10,844 nt of DNA from an uncultured Saprospiraceae bacterium (GCA_938033975.1 CALHKJ010000059.1:1-10844), one strand, 5' to 3'; shown: positions 1 to 7,419, counted from the stretch's first letter. A program made the numbers and translations. Notes: generated from the letters alone by a model not told the origin.

Positions 1-520
1 AGGAGCCACACCTTTAGGCTTAGCTTCTAAAGGAGGATGGGAAGCAGTAACTGAAGTTTACAGTACCTCAGCAATGTGGTGGGGAGCAATACCAGGATCC
101 ATTGGAGAAACATCTAAGCCATTAATCATAATTGGAGCAATTATTTTATTAGTAACAGGAATCGCATCATGGAGAATCATGTTGAGTATGTTGCTGGGAG
201 CTATTACCATGGCATGGTTACTTAATGCTTGGGGTGCAACTCCATTTATGGAAGTACCATGGCAGTACCAATTTTATATGGGAAGTTTCTTTTTTGCAAT
301 GGCATTTATGGCAACAGATCCAGTAACTGCATCATCTACGAATGCCGGTAAATGGATATATGGATTTTTGATAGGATTTATTGGAATGATAGTCAGGGTT
401 CTTAACCCAGCATATCCAGAAGGATGGATGTTGGCCATTTTATTCTTAAACACATTTGCCCCTTTAATTGATCATTATGTATTGGAGGGTAACATGAAAA
501 AACGATTACAAAATGCATAG
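1..520 (+). CDS. nqrB: Na+-translocating NADH:quinone reductase subunit B, 3' part only
   Basis: The reading frame is open from base 2 and the 5' end lies outside the window. NqrB is the large membrane subunit of the Na+-NQR pump and carries one covalent FMN and a riboflavin site. The visible part opens with Gly-Ala-Thr-Pro-Leu. This is the end of the family's SGAT flavinylation motif, so the FMN-bearing Thr is the codon at 8-10. Further family hallmarks are ATDPVTASSTNAGKWIYG and RVLNPAYPEGWM, then APLIDHY near the C-terminus. Four or five hydrophobic membrane segments are visible (LIIIGAIILLVTGIA, ILFLNTFAPLI and others). The stop codon lies inside the start of nqrC (8-base overlap), which suggests translational coupling. 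The ATG at 74 is internal and is not the start. Identity is secure; only completeness is lacking. Confidence 0.96.
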   Translation, partial: GATPLGLASKGGWEAVTEVYSTSAMWWGAIPGSIGETSKPLIIIGAIILLVTGIASWRIMLSMLLGAITMAWLLNAWGATPFMEVPWQYQFYMGSFFFAMAFMATDPVTASSTNAGKWIYGFLIGFIGMIVRVLNPAYPEGWMLAILFLNTFAPLIDHYVLEGNMKKRLQNA

Positions 521-1256
521 CACTAGATCTACTATAGTTTTTGTTTTTGCAATGACTTCAATCGTTGCACTTGTTTTAGCTTTCCTTTTCAATGGTTTGA
601 AAGGCACACATGAAAGAAACGAAGCAGTTTATAATAAGAAAGCAATTTTGTCAGCAATTGAAACTGAGTTAGGTGAGAGTATAGATGAAATGTCTGATGA
701 TAGAGCAGAAGAAATATTTTCTACAAAGATTAAGCAAGCTGTTGTTACCGTTACAGGTGATGAGGTTGAAGAGTCTTTTGTTGCTGATAGATACAAAGGA
801 GGTAAAGCAGAAAATATTGATCTGAAAAAGGAAAAGAAATTAGCGGACGATGAGAAGATTTTACCTGTTTTTGAATACAAATCAGATGCTGGTAAAACAT
901 ACTATATAGCATCTGTTAGAGGTAGCGGACTTTGGGATGACATATGGGGTTACGTAGCTCTTGAAGATGATTTAAATACCGTATCAGGGATAGCCTTTGG
1001 ACACAAAGGTGAAACGCCTGGTCTTGGTGCAGAAATAAAAGATAGTGCATACTTCAAATCTCAATTTAAAGGAAAGAAGATTTATAACGAGAATGGAGAA
1101 TTTGTTTCTATCTACGTGAGAAAAGGTGGAGCTAAAGATCCAGTACACGAGGTTGATGGAATCTCTGGAGCAACGATTACAGCAGATGGTGTAACGGAAA
1201 TGCTTGATAGGGGATTGAAGTACTATGAATCATATTTTAAAACATTGAAGGGGTAA
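513..1256 (+). CDS. nqrC: Na+-translocating NADH:quinone reductase subunit C
   Basis: This is a 247-residue subunit of the Na+-NQR pump, a normal length for the family. One N-terminal membrane helix (about residues 8-28, VFVFAMTSIVALVLAFLF) anchors a periplasmic FMN-binding domain. The covalent FMN site is the SGAT motif in DGISGATITADG. The FMN-linked residue is Thr221, encoded at 1173-1175. The stretch GHKGETPGLGAEI in the FMN_bind domain is also typical. The flavin must be attached by an ApbE-type FMN transferase, which is not in this window. The start at 513 overlaps the end of nqrB by 8 bases and places the membrane helix correctly. The gene sits in the canonical order B-C-D-E-F. Confidence 0.97.
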   Translation: MHSTRSTIVFVFAMTSIVALVLAFLFNGLKGTHERNEAVYNKKAILSAIETELGESIDEMSDDRAEEIFSTKIKQAVVTVTGDEVEESFVADRYKGGKAENIDLKKEKKLADDEKILPVFEYKSDAGKTYYIASVRGSGLWDDIWGYVALEDDLNTVSGIAFGHKGETPGLGAEIKDSAYFKSQFKGKKIYNENGEFVSIYVRKGGAKDPVHEVDGISGATITADGVTEMLDRGLKYYESYFKTLKG

Positions 1257-1272
1257 CCCGAAAAATAATAAT

Positions 1273-1926
1273 ATGTCTGAATTAAAAGAATTAGAGAAGA
1301 AGGAAGCAGCTTTTGCCTTTGGTAAAAAGGAGAGAAAGCTACTTACTGATCCGCTAAATGATAACAACCCAATTACAGTACAAGTACTTGGGATTTGTTC
1401 AGCACTTGCCGTAACAACACTTTTGGACAAAGCTTTGGTTATGTCTATTGCTGTAGTGTTTGTTTGCGCTTTCGCGAATCTTATTATTTCGGTGTTGAGA
1501 AATTCAATTCCTAAATCAGTAAGGATGATTGTACAATTGGTTGCCATCGCATTTTTGGTAACAGTTGTGGAATTGATTTTGAAAGCAATTAATTATCCAA
1601 TTTACGTTGAGCTTTCTGTTTTTATTGGTTTGATAATTACTAACTGTATTATCATGGGTAGGCTTGAGGCCTTTGCTATGGCAAATGGACCTTGGAAGTC
1701 ATTCTTAGATGGAATAGGAAATGGAATTGGTTACGGAATCATTCTAATCATCGTGGCAGCTATAAGAGAATTATTTGGTAAAGGTACTTTGTTAGGTTAC
1801 ACAATACTTGGGGACTGGTACACTCCAAATGGATTGATGGTTTTATTCCCGTCAGCCATGTTTGTAATTGGAATTTTGATTTGGATCCACAGATCTTGGA
1901 ACAGAAACTTAATTGACGTTTCTTAA
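1273..1926 (+). CDS. nqrD: Na+-translocating NADH:quinone reductase subunit D
   Basis: This 217-residue integral membrane subunit is homologous to NqrE and to RnfE/RnfA. Six hydrophobic helices follow a charged N-terminal tail. Two conserved cysteines are visible: Cys42 in LGICSALAVTT and Cys125 in TNCIIMGRLEAFA. In the family, these together with the matching cysteines of NqrE bind an iron or 2Fe-2S centre inside the membrane that carries electrons between NqrF and NqrC. The stretch NGPWKSFLDGIGNG is also diagnostic. The ATG follows the nqrC stop by 16 bases and has no Shine-Dalgarno motif, which is normal in Bacteroidota. The N-terminal extension before the first helix is somewhat long and charged (about 30 residues). 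Confidence 0.96.
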   Translation: MSELKELEKKEAAFAFGKKERKLLTDPLNDNNPITVQVLGICSALAVTTLLDKALVMSIAVVFVCAFANLIISVLRNSIPKSVRMIVQLVAIAFLVTVVELILKAINYPIYVELSVFIGLIITNCIIMGRLEAFAMANGPWKSFLDGIGNGIGYGIILIIVAAIRELFGKGTLLGYTILGDWYTPNGLMVLFPSAMFVIGILIWIHRSWNRNLIDVS

Positions 1927-1937
1927 AAAAGCAAAGC

Positions 1938-2540
1938 ATGGGAGAATTAGCAAATATATTTATAAAGTCCGCATTCATTGAAAACCTTGCCTTAGCATAT
2001 TTCCTGGGCATGTGTTCTTATTTAGCGGTTTCAAAAACTGTAAAAACAGCTTTTGGATTAGGTTTGGCTGTAATCTTTGTACTAGGTATAACAATGCCTA
2101 TCAACTGGTTGATCAGCGAATACTTACTAAGTGAAAATGGAATCTTTGGAATGGATCTTACCTTTCTTAGATTGATACTTTTCATTTCTGTAATTGCATC
2201 TATGGTACAATTAGTAGAAATGGTAGTTGAAAAGTTTTCACCATCCTTATACAACTCATTAGGAATCTTTCTTCCTTTGATTACGGTAAACTGTGCCATC
2301 TTAGGTGGATCACTTTTTATGGTTTCAAAAGAATACAATTTCTCTGAATCAGTGGCCTTTGGATTGGGTGGTGGATTTGGGTGGTTTTTAGCAATCATAG
2401 CTATTGCTGCCATAAGAGAGAAGATACAATATTCTGCTGTTCCTGGACCTTTGAGAGGTTTAGGTATGGCCTTTTTATTAACTGGATTGATGGGAATGGC
2501 GTTTATGAGTTTGATGGGTATTGATCCGGGTGCATTTTAA
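1938..2540 (+). CDS. nqrE: Na+-translocating NADH:quinone reductase subunit E
   Basis: This 200-residue membrane subunit has six predicted helices and is the pseudo-symmetric partner of NqrD. The two iron-centre cysteines are present: Cys26 in LGMCSYLAVSK and Cys119 in ITVNCAILGGSLF. The C-terminal stretch GFGWFLAIIAIAAIREK and the end GIDPGAF match the family. It begins 11 bases after nqrD and is followed 13 bases later by nqrF, so it clearly belongs to the same operon. Length and start codon agree with known NqrE proteins. The related RnfA is ruled out by the surrounding nqrBCDF genes. Confidence 0.97.
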   Translation: MGELANIFIKSAFIENLALAYFLGMCSYLAVSKTVKTAFGLGLAVIFVLGITMPINWLISEYLLSENGIFGMDLTFLRLILFISVIASMVQLVEMVVEKFSPSLYNSLGIFLPLITVNCAILGGSLFMVSKEYNFSESVAFGLGGGFGWFLAIIAIAAIREKIQYSAVPGPLRGLGMAFLLTGLMGMAFMSLMGIDPGAF

Positions 2541-2553
2541 AGAATAATAAACA

Positions 2554-3882
2554 ATGATTAATATGATATTTCTTTCCGCTATTATGCCATATGTTTGGAC
2601 ACTATTAGTTCTGAGTGGAGTTATTTTGCTTTTGAGTTTCATGCTCATATATGCAAGGAAAAGGTTGGTGCCACAAGGTGAAGTAAAGATTGTGGTGAAT
2701 GGAGATGAAGACAATCCAATGATGGTACAACCAGGAAGTACACTTCTTTCTGCTTTATCAGAAAAAAATGTATTCCTACCTTCTGCTTGCGGAGGTGGAG
2801 GTACCTGTGCAATGTGTGAATGTCATGTCTATGAAGGAGGTGGAGATGTGCTTCCTACTGAAATGAACCACCTTACCAGAAAAGAAGCTGCTGAGAAGAA
2901 AAGGCTAGCTTGCCAAGTTAAGGTAAGAGAAGATATGGTAATCAGTGTTCCTGAAGAAGTATTTGGAATTAAGAAGTGGGAGTGTGAGGTTGTTAGTAAT
3001 GATAATGTAGCATCATTCATTAAGGAGTTTGTAGTAAAGCTTCCTGAAGGAGAAGAATTGAATTTTGAGTCTGGTGGATATATTCAAATTGATGTTCCTG
3101 AAGTTGTAGTTGACTACAAAGAGATGGATATTACCGCTCATCCAAAGCACCACGATGATCCTGATAAGTTTAGATCTGAATGGGATAAATTTAAATTGTG
3201 GGATTTGAAGATGGTGAATGAAGAGGAGCAATTTAGAGCTTACTCGATGGCGAATCACCCTGCAGAGGGGAATATCGTAAAATTGAATATTAGAATTGCA
3301 ACACCACCATTTGATAGAGCAAAGAATGGATGGATGGATGTAAATCCTGGCGTATGTTCTTCATATGTATTTGGATTGAAGCCAGGAGATAAATGCACCA
3401 TTAGTGGACCTTACGGTGAATTTTTCATTAAGGAGACAAAGAAAGAGATGGTTTATATCGGAGGTGGTGCTGGAATGGCTCCTTTGAGATCTCATTTATT
3501 CCACCTATTCCACACTTTGAAAACTACAGATAGAAAGGTGAGTTATTGGTATGGAGGTAGAACTAAAAGAGAGTTATTCTATATCGAAGAGTTCAGACAA
3601 ATTGAGAAAGAATTTCCAAATTTCAAATTTTACGTAGCACTTGATAATCCTTTAGAAGAGGATAACTGGCAGGTAAAGGAAAACATTGATGCACCAGGTG
3701 ATGGGTTTAAAGGATATATTATGCCAGTCTGTGTTGAGCAGTATTTGAGCAAGCATCCAGAACCAGAAGAAATAGAGTATTATTTCTGTGGACCACCAAT
3801 GATGAACAAATCCGTAATTGATGCTTTGGATCAATTAGGAGTTCCTGAAGAGAATATTGCCTTCGATGATTTCGGAGGATAA
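2554..3882 (+). CDS. nqrF: Na+-translocating NADH:quinone reductase subunit F (NADH-oxidising flavoprotein)
   Basis: This 442-residue subunit takes electrons from NADH. One N-terminal membrane helix (about residues 12-34) is followed by a plant-type 2Fe-2S ferredoxin domain with ligands Cys79, Cys85, Cys88 (ACGGGGTCAMCEC) and Cys120 (RLACQV). Then come the FAD domain with RAYSMANHP (Arg228-Tyr230-Ser231) and an NADH-binding domain with IGGGAGMAPLRSH (from residue 302) and YYFCGPPMM (Cys412). It ends in FDDFGG, with the aromatic residue that usually stacks on the flavin. All cofactor residues are intact, so the subunit should be active. Met4 (2563) is a possible alternative start that would barely change the protein. 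It is the last gene of the operon and is followed 7 bases later by a terminator. Confidence 0.97.
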   Translation: MINMIFLSAIMPYVWTLLVLSGVILLLSFMLIYARKRLVPQGEVKIVVNGDEDNPMMVQPGSTLLSALSEKNVFLPSACGGGGTCAMCECHVYEGGGDVLPTEMNHLTRKEAAEKKRLACQVKVREDMVISVPEEVFGIKKWECEVVSNDNVASFIKEFVVKLPEGEELNFESGGYIQIDVPEVVVDYKEMDITAHPKHHDDPDKFRSEWDKFKLWDLKMVNEEEQFRAYSMANHPAEGNIVKLNIRIATPPFDRAKNGWMDVNPGVCSSYVFGLKPGDKCTISGPYGEFFIKETKKEMVYIGGGAGMAPLRSHLFHLFHTLKTTDRKVSYWYGGRTKRELFYIEEFRQIEKEFPNFKFYVALDNPLEEDNWQVKENIDAPGDGFKGYIMPVCVEQYLSKHPEPEEIEYYFCGPPMMNKSVIDALDQLGVPEENIAFDDFGG

Positions 3883-3888
3883 AAATAC

Positions 3889-3923
3889 AAAAGGCTCAAA
3901 ATATTAGATTTTGGGCCTTTTTT
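3889..3923 (+). terminator. Intrinsic terminator of the nqr operon
   Basis: A 14-bp stem (3889-3902 with 3908-3921, one G-U pair, core AGGCTC/GGGCCT) has a 5-base loop and runs into six T residues. It starts 7 bases after the nqrF stop and separates the nqr operon from the sigma-factor gene. Confidence 0.88.
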
Positions 3924-3995
3924 CTTGGACTTTGGTCTAAAAAGTCAATCGAAAGACAAGTTTTAGAATTACTTTTGAAAAAAATAGTAACATTC

Positions 3996-4027
3996 TTGAC
4001 TTTGATAGTAATACTATCATATATTTG
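3996..4027 (+). promoter_or_regulatory. Bacteroidota-type promoter of the sigma-factor/tetR unit
   Basis: TTG at 3996-3998, a 21-base spacer, and TATATTTG at 4020-4027 match the Bacteroidota housekeeping promoter (-33 TTG, -7 TAnnTTTG, spacer about 17-23). Transcription should begin near 4033-4036, giving an untranslated leader of only about 10-13 bases before the ATG at 4046. The in-frame TTG at 4025 lies inside the -7 element, which rules it out as the start codon. Confidence 0.7.
4003..4019. promoter_or_regulatory. 17-bp perfect palindrome, candidate operator
   Basis: TGATAGTA-A-TACTATCA is a perfect 8+1+8 inverted repeat lying entirely within the spacer between the -33 and -7 elements, ending one base before the -7 box. 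A protein bound here would block RNA polymerase. Size and symmetry fit a dimeric TetR-family operator, and a TetR-family gene is the second gene of this unit, so autorepression is the simplest reading. Binding by that protein is inferred, not shown. Confidence 0.6.
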
Positions 4028-4045
4028 TATTATAAATTTAATGAC

Positions 4046-4573
4046 ATGACAGAGCAAGTATTAAATACAAAGATAATCTCCCTAAAGCCTCAGTTAGAGA
4101 ACTACGCTTATTCATTGACCAAAGATCAGGTTAATGGTCAGGATCTTGTCCAACAAACAATGTTGAAGGCTTTTGATAAGATTCACCAATTTAAGAAGGG
4201 TACGAATTTGAAGGCTTGGTTGTTTACCATCATGAGAAATAACTTTATCAATGATATAAGAAAGAATAGCAAGTTTGTAGGGCGGGAAGAGTTGTCGAGC
4301 TACATTCCATATTCTAATAAAGAGATGAATGTTCAGAATAGAGGAGAGACGAATATGATGTATGAACTTCTATTGGATGAAGTTGAAAAATTACCTTCAA
4401 ATTTGAAGCAGCCATTTAAGATGATGGTTGATGGGTATGCTTATAAAGAAATATCTTATGAGTTGGATATGCCATTAGGTAGTGTGAAGAGTTTTATTCA
4501 CAAAGCTAGAAAGCGTTTGCAAAAAAGAGTATTGCATCTTACAGATTACAGAGCAGTGCAGAAAAGAGCATAA
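4046..4573 (+). CDS. ECF-type RNA polymerase sigma factor
   Basis: This 175-residue sigma-70 family protein of the extracytoplasmic-function class contains only regions 2 and 4. Region 2 spans about residues 14-75 (QDLVQQTMLKAF for core RNA polymerase binding; NLKAWLFTIMRNNFINDIRK for -10 recognition and melting, Trp58). Region 4 spans about 105-160, with the helix-turn-helix YKEISYELDMPLGSVKSFIHKARKRL. The ATG at 4046 was chosen because the upstream in-frame TTG (4025) lies in the -7 promoter element. The basic tail (RAVQKRA) is short, so there is no fused sensory domain. No anti-sigma gene is adjacent; instead a TetR-type gene follows after 32 bases, probably in the same transcript. Function class is certain, but the regulon cannot be told from sequence. 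Confidence 0.93.
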   Translation: MTEQVLNTKIISLKPQLENYAYSLTKDQVNGQDLVQQTMLKAFDKIHQFKKGTNLKAWLFTIMRNNFINDIRKNSKFVGREELSSYIPYSNKEMNVQNRGETNMMYELLLDEVEKLPSNLKQPFKMMVDGYAYKEISYELDMPLGSVKSFIHKARKRLQKRVLHLTDYRAVQKRA

Positions 4574-4605
4574 TTCCCTTCAACTTTAAATCAACTTAAC
4601 GCTAG

Positions 4606-5301
4606 ATGGAAGTTTATATTAATCCTAGGATAAATTCAGATATTTTTCTCAAAAATCCACTGGAGTCAGATCTTGGAAAGAAAATTATTTCCACGTCAGT
4701 CAAAATGATTGATGAGTTGGGTTTTGAAAAATTCAATTTTAAAAAACTTGGTGCCGAAATAAATTCAACTGAAGCCTCCATCTATCGTTACTTTTCAAAC
4801 AAGAATAGAGTTCTAATTTATTTATCGTCTTGGTATTGGGAGTTTATGCAATACCAAATAAAGGTAAAGACAAAGGAAATTGAAGATCCTAGAAAGAAGT
4901 TGAAAATTGCAATCAGTACTTTGGTTAATATTCCAACTGAAGCTCAAAATTTATCTTACCTGGATATGGGCAGTTTGCAACGTATCATCAACGAGCAATT
5001 TTATAAGATAATTAGAACGAAAAAGATCTCCATACAGAATGAAAGTGGCTTTTTTGAAAGCTATAAAAGATTGTGTAGCTCATTAGCCAGCTTATTCAAC
5101 GAGATAGATGGTAGCTTCAAATATCCTATGACAATGGCAACGTCAATAGTTGAAATGTCGATTAACAATACTTATTGTTGTAGTAATCTTCCATCGCTAA
5201 CAGAGATTAAATGTGGAGAAGATCAAAAGGGACAAGTTGAAATGATGATCCAATATTTCTGTGGCAGACTATTGGAGCAATGTGAGCTAAGCCTTAACTA
5301 A
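4606..5301 (+). CDS. TetR/AcrR-family transcriptional regulator
   Basis: This 231-residue protein has an N-terminal TetR DNA-binding domain (about residues 24-72). The helix-turn-helix is GFEKFNFKKLGAEINSTEASIYRYFSNK (recognition helix around residues 55-63), split here only by function. The C-terminal two thirds are helical and of the ligand-binding/dimerisation kind, with no match I can name. Six cysteines lie in the last 75 residues (157, 191, 192, 203, 219, 226), which could matter for redox or metal sensing but may be coincidental. It follows the ECF sigma gene by 32 bases and has no promoter of its own that I can see. The palindrome in the shared promoter (4003-4019) is a good candidate for its operator. 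The 3' end overlaps the convergent pnuC by 15 bases. Confidence 0.9.
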   Translation: MEVYINPRINSDIFLKNPLESDLGKKIISTSVKMIDELGFEKFNFKKLGAEINSTEASIYRYFSNKNRVLIYLSSWYWEFMQYQIKVKTKEIEDPRKKLKIAISTLVNIPTEAQNLSYLDMGSLQRIINEQFYKIIRTKKISIQNESGFFESYKRLCSSLASLFNEIDGSFKYPMTMATSIVEMSINNTYCCSNLPSLTEIKCGEDQKGQVEMMIQYFCGRLLEQCELSLN

Positions 5302-5850
5302 ATCCATTTCCTTTTTCCAGTTTATCATGCCTATAATGGCCATGATGAAATAGAGGCCAGACATGGCTGCAAACAGATTGGCATTTGACTTAAAATAAAT
5401 GTAGATGTACAGAGGGTTAATAACCAGCCAATAAATCCAGTTTTCAAAATAACGTTGAGCAAGTAAGAGTGTAGCTATGATAGAAAAGCCAGTTGTTAGA
5501 GCATCCAGATAGGCAAATCTAATTTCATAGAATTGTAGAGCAAGCCATGCAGATAGTATTGATACAACAAAGCCTAAAATGATGTATAGCAAATTTTGCT
5601 GCACTGTAAGCCTTTTAATTCTTGAACCTGGTTCATTACCCTTAACCCAATTATAGGCTCCATACAGGGACATTAGAACATAAAACAACTGCAATAATCC
5701 ATCGAATCTAAGTTGTAGATTAAAATAACTTTCATAAGCCCAGAAGCTGCACGAAATCGCTCCAAAAAGAAAGCAAATTGCTTTATTCTTAGTTGCTAAG
5801 AAAATGTAAAGTAATCCAAAGACGATTGCTAAAATCTGGAGGCTATTCAT
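5287..5850 (-). CDS. pnuC: PnuC-family vitamin transporter (probably nicotinamide riboside)
   Basis: This 187-residue inner-membrane protein has about seven hydrophobic helices. Family signs are the conserved YLDALTTGFSIIAT helix (Asp116), then the signature RYFENWIYWLVINP (Glu136, Trp138, Trp141) and the ending GMINWKKEMDL. PnuC proteins facilitate uptake of nicotinamide riboside, a precursor of NAD, which is trapped by phosphorylation in the cytoplasm. Relatives transport thiamine (PnuT) or riboflavin (PnuX). No TPP or FMN riboswitch is visible upstream, which slightly favours the nicotinamide substrate, but specificity is not settled by sequence alone. The gene lies 20 bases after the exported-protein gene on the same strand, so the two are probably co-transcribed. 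Its last 15 bases overlap the end of the convergent tetR. Confidence 0.88.
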   Translation of the reverse strand: MNSLQILAIVFGLLYIFLATKNKAICFLFGAISCSFWAYESYFNLQLRFDGLLQLFYVLMSLYGAYNWVKGNEPGSRIKRLTVQQNLLYIILGFVVSILSAWLALQFYEIRFAYLDALTTGFSIIATLLLAQRYFENWIYWLVINPLYIYIYFKSNANLFAAMSGLYFIMAIIGMINWKKEMDLVKA

Positions 5851-5870
5851 AGGAATTTGCGGAAGCGTAA

Positions 5871-6506
5871 TTATTTTTCTCTCTTAAAATCTCCTCTCTT
5901 CCAAGCTTTAATAAATTCGGCCCATGCAGCAGGATTGAATAAATCTTGCCTTTGAAATTGACCTGTGGTTCGATAGGCTTCAAATTGCTCATCGACGAGT
6001 TGATTGTAGGCTTCTAGACCATCAGCTGGAACTGAATATAGCATATCATCTAAGAGCCTTTGCGCTAGATTAGCCTGAGCAAATTGTCTCATCTCGTTAT
6101 CAACGTTGATTGCTAAAAATTCGATCTTATAATTTTCTCTTGACGGCCATGGCTTAATGACTGCTTCTGGCAATAATATATTGCCCTTGCTCATTACTTG
6201 ATACCAACTATAAAAACTCTTAGATAAGGTATCTGGGATCACCTTTTCTACCTTATCAAAGCCTACACGACTAAAAACTATGGTATCTCCAGCTTGTGCT
6301 ACCAGGCTAAAAAAGCCATCAATTTCAGTTACAGTACCTCTGCTGGTGTTTAGTATAGAAACATTGGTATAAGGCAAGGGGCTTATATCTCCATTTGCAT
6401 TTTCAGTCACTACTACACCTGAGAATTGTATAACTGTCCTTTCAGTATCTTGAGCGGATACATTCAAATAGAATAAAACACTTACAAATAGTAGAATATA
6501 TTTCAA
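5871..6506 (-). CDS. Exported protein with CarboxypepD_reg-like domain
   Basis: This 211-residue protein has a Sec signal peptide (residues 1-18, LLFVSVLFYLNVSA, cut before Gln19). A CarboxypepD_reg-like beta-sandwich follows at about 28-95. It shows the usual pattern of a G-V-V start, PYTNVSILNTSRGTVTEIDG, FSL, and DTIVFSRVGFD. This is the small domain found at the N-terminus of Bacteroidota TonB-dependent receptors and in free-standing envelope proteins. The C-terminal half (about 110-211) is helical and charged; I cannot assign it. The protein is likely periplasmic or outer-membrane associated. The start is a TTG: the open frame contains no upstream ATG before a stop codon, and the TTG gives a complete signal peptide. 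It is first of a probable two-gene unit with pnuC (20-base gap). Whether it serves vitamin uptake is unknown. Confidence 0.8.
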   Translation of the reverse strand: MKYILLFVSVLFYLNVSAQDTERTVIQFSGVVVTENANGDISPLPYTNVSILNTSRGTVTEIDGFFSLVAQAGDTIVFSRVGFDKVEKVIPDTLSKSFYSWYQVMSKGNILLPEAVIKPWPSRENYKIEFLAINVDNEMRQFAQANLAQRLLDDMLYSVPADGLEAYNQLVDEQFEAYRTTGQFQRQDLFNPAAWAEFIKAWKRGDFKREK

Positions 6507-6657
6507 GTAGCTAGTTTGAATTAAAATTAATATACGAATGTAAGCTAAATTATGTTGTCAAAATGCCTAATTATCAGGTGATTTAACAGCCTTTTAACTA
6601 ATTAAAAAATCTTCCTTGAAGTCCAATATTGTAAGTGAAACAAATATCTTTGGGGCC

Positions 6658-7419
6658 GTGGAAGGATATAAAATAAAGATTCAACAATTTGAAGGTCCGT
6701 TTGATCTCTTACTCTTTTTTATTGAAAGGGATGAGCTTGATATACACGACATTGATGTTTCCCAAATTACGGATGATTTCTTAGCATATATCAAGCAACT
6801 TGAGGACTTAAATATTGATGTGGCTTCCGAGTTTATTTTGGTGGCTGCAACTTTGATGAGGATCAAAGCAAAAATGCTCATTCCACGCAAAGAATTGGAT
6901 GAAGATGGCAATGAAATAGATCCTCGAGATGAATTAGTACAAAAGCTTTTGGAATATCAAAGGTATAAGGATATTATCGATGAGCTTAAAAATATGGAGC
7001 TAGAAAGATCTTTAAAGCATAATAGAGGATATACAAAAGTAGAACTTAAGCAATTGGCAACAAAAGCATTGGTTGATATAGAATTGGAGTCTATTTCACT
7101 TTCAAAATTGTTTAAGGCATTTGAAACTGTTATAAGTAGATATGAGAGTAGGATAGAAAGAGTAGTGCATCAGATTATCCAGTATCCATATACGATAAAG
7201 TCTCAACGCAAAAAAATTTACGACACTCTTGAAAAAACTGAAAGATGTTCATTTGAACAATTGTTTAGTCTTATGGAGAATAGGATAGAGGCAATTGTGA
7301 GCTTCTTGGCTTTATTGGAAATGTTGACATCCCAAAAATTACAGTTGACCTTAGGCTTAGGTTCAAACAATTTTTGGATAGAAAGAGGTGAAAAATATCA
7401 AGCTGACGAAGAAGAATAA
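6658..7419 (+). CDS. scpA: Segregation and condensation protein A
   Basis: ScpA is the kleisin subunit that bridges the two SMC heads and recruits ScpB for chromosome compaction and segregation. The N-terminal SMC-binding part is very well conserved (IQQFEGPFDLLLFFIERDEL, then ITDDFLAYI and EFILVAATLMRIKAKML). A charged linker follows, then a C-terminal winged-helix domain (CSFEQLFSLMENRIEAIVSF, LALLEMLTSQKLQL). The frame has no ATG before residue 67. GTG at 6658 is chosen because it gives the short N-terminus usual for the family (253 residues). TTG at 6616 would add 14 residues without clear homology and remains possible. Neither scpB nor smc is in the window. A DUF5606-type gene follows 7 bases later, as is common in Bacteroidota. 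Confidence 0.93.
   Translation: MEGYKIKIQQFEGPFDLLLFFIERDELDIHDIDVSQITDDFLAYIKQLEDLNIDVASEFILVAATLMRIKAKMLIPRKELDEDGNEIDPRDELVQKLLEYQRYKDIIDELKNMELERSLKHNRGYTKVELKQLATKALVDIELESISLSKLFKAFETVISRYESRIERVVHQIIQYPYTIKSQRKKIYDTLEKTERCSFEQLFSLMENRIEAIVSFLALLEMLTSQKLQLTLGLGSNNFWIERGEKYQADEEE

Noticed and set aside
74..520. ATG at 74 as start of a 148-residue protein
   Set aside because: The same frame is open back to base 2 and encodes the conserved NqrB stretch with the flavinylation Thr, so the ATG is internal.
629..880. Minus-strand open frames inside the nqr genes
   Set aside because: They are shadow frames opposite strongly conserved coding sequence, with low-complexity Ser/Phe-rich translations.
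3928..3946. GACTTT/AAAGTC hairpin after the nqr terminator
   Set aside because: It has only 6 AT-rich pairs, no U-tract and no clear role; it is within chance expectation.
4025..4045. TTG at 4025 as start of the sigma factor
   Set aside because: It lies inside the -7 promoter element, so it would not be in the mRNA; ATG at 4046 fits the family.
6564..6580. TPP-riboswitch-like motif upstream of the pnuC unit (minus strand CACCTGATAATTAGGCA)
   Set aside because: The CTGAGA element, the GGGG start and the rest of the thiamine-box core are absent, so the likeness is superficial.
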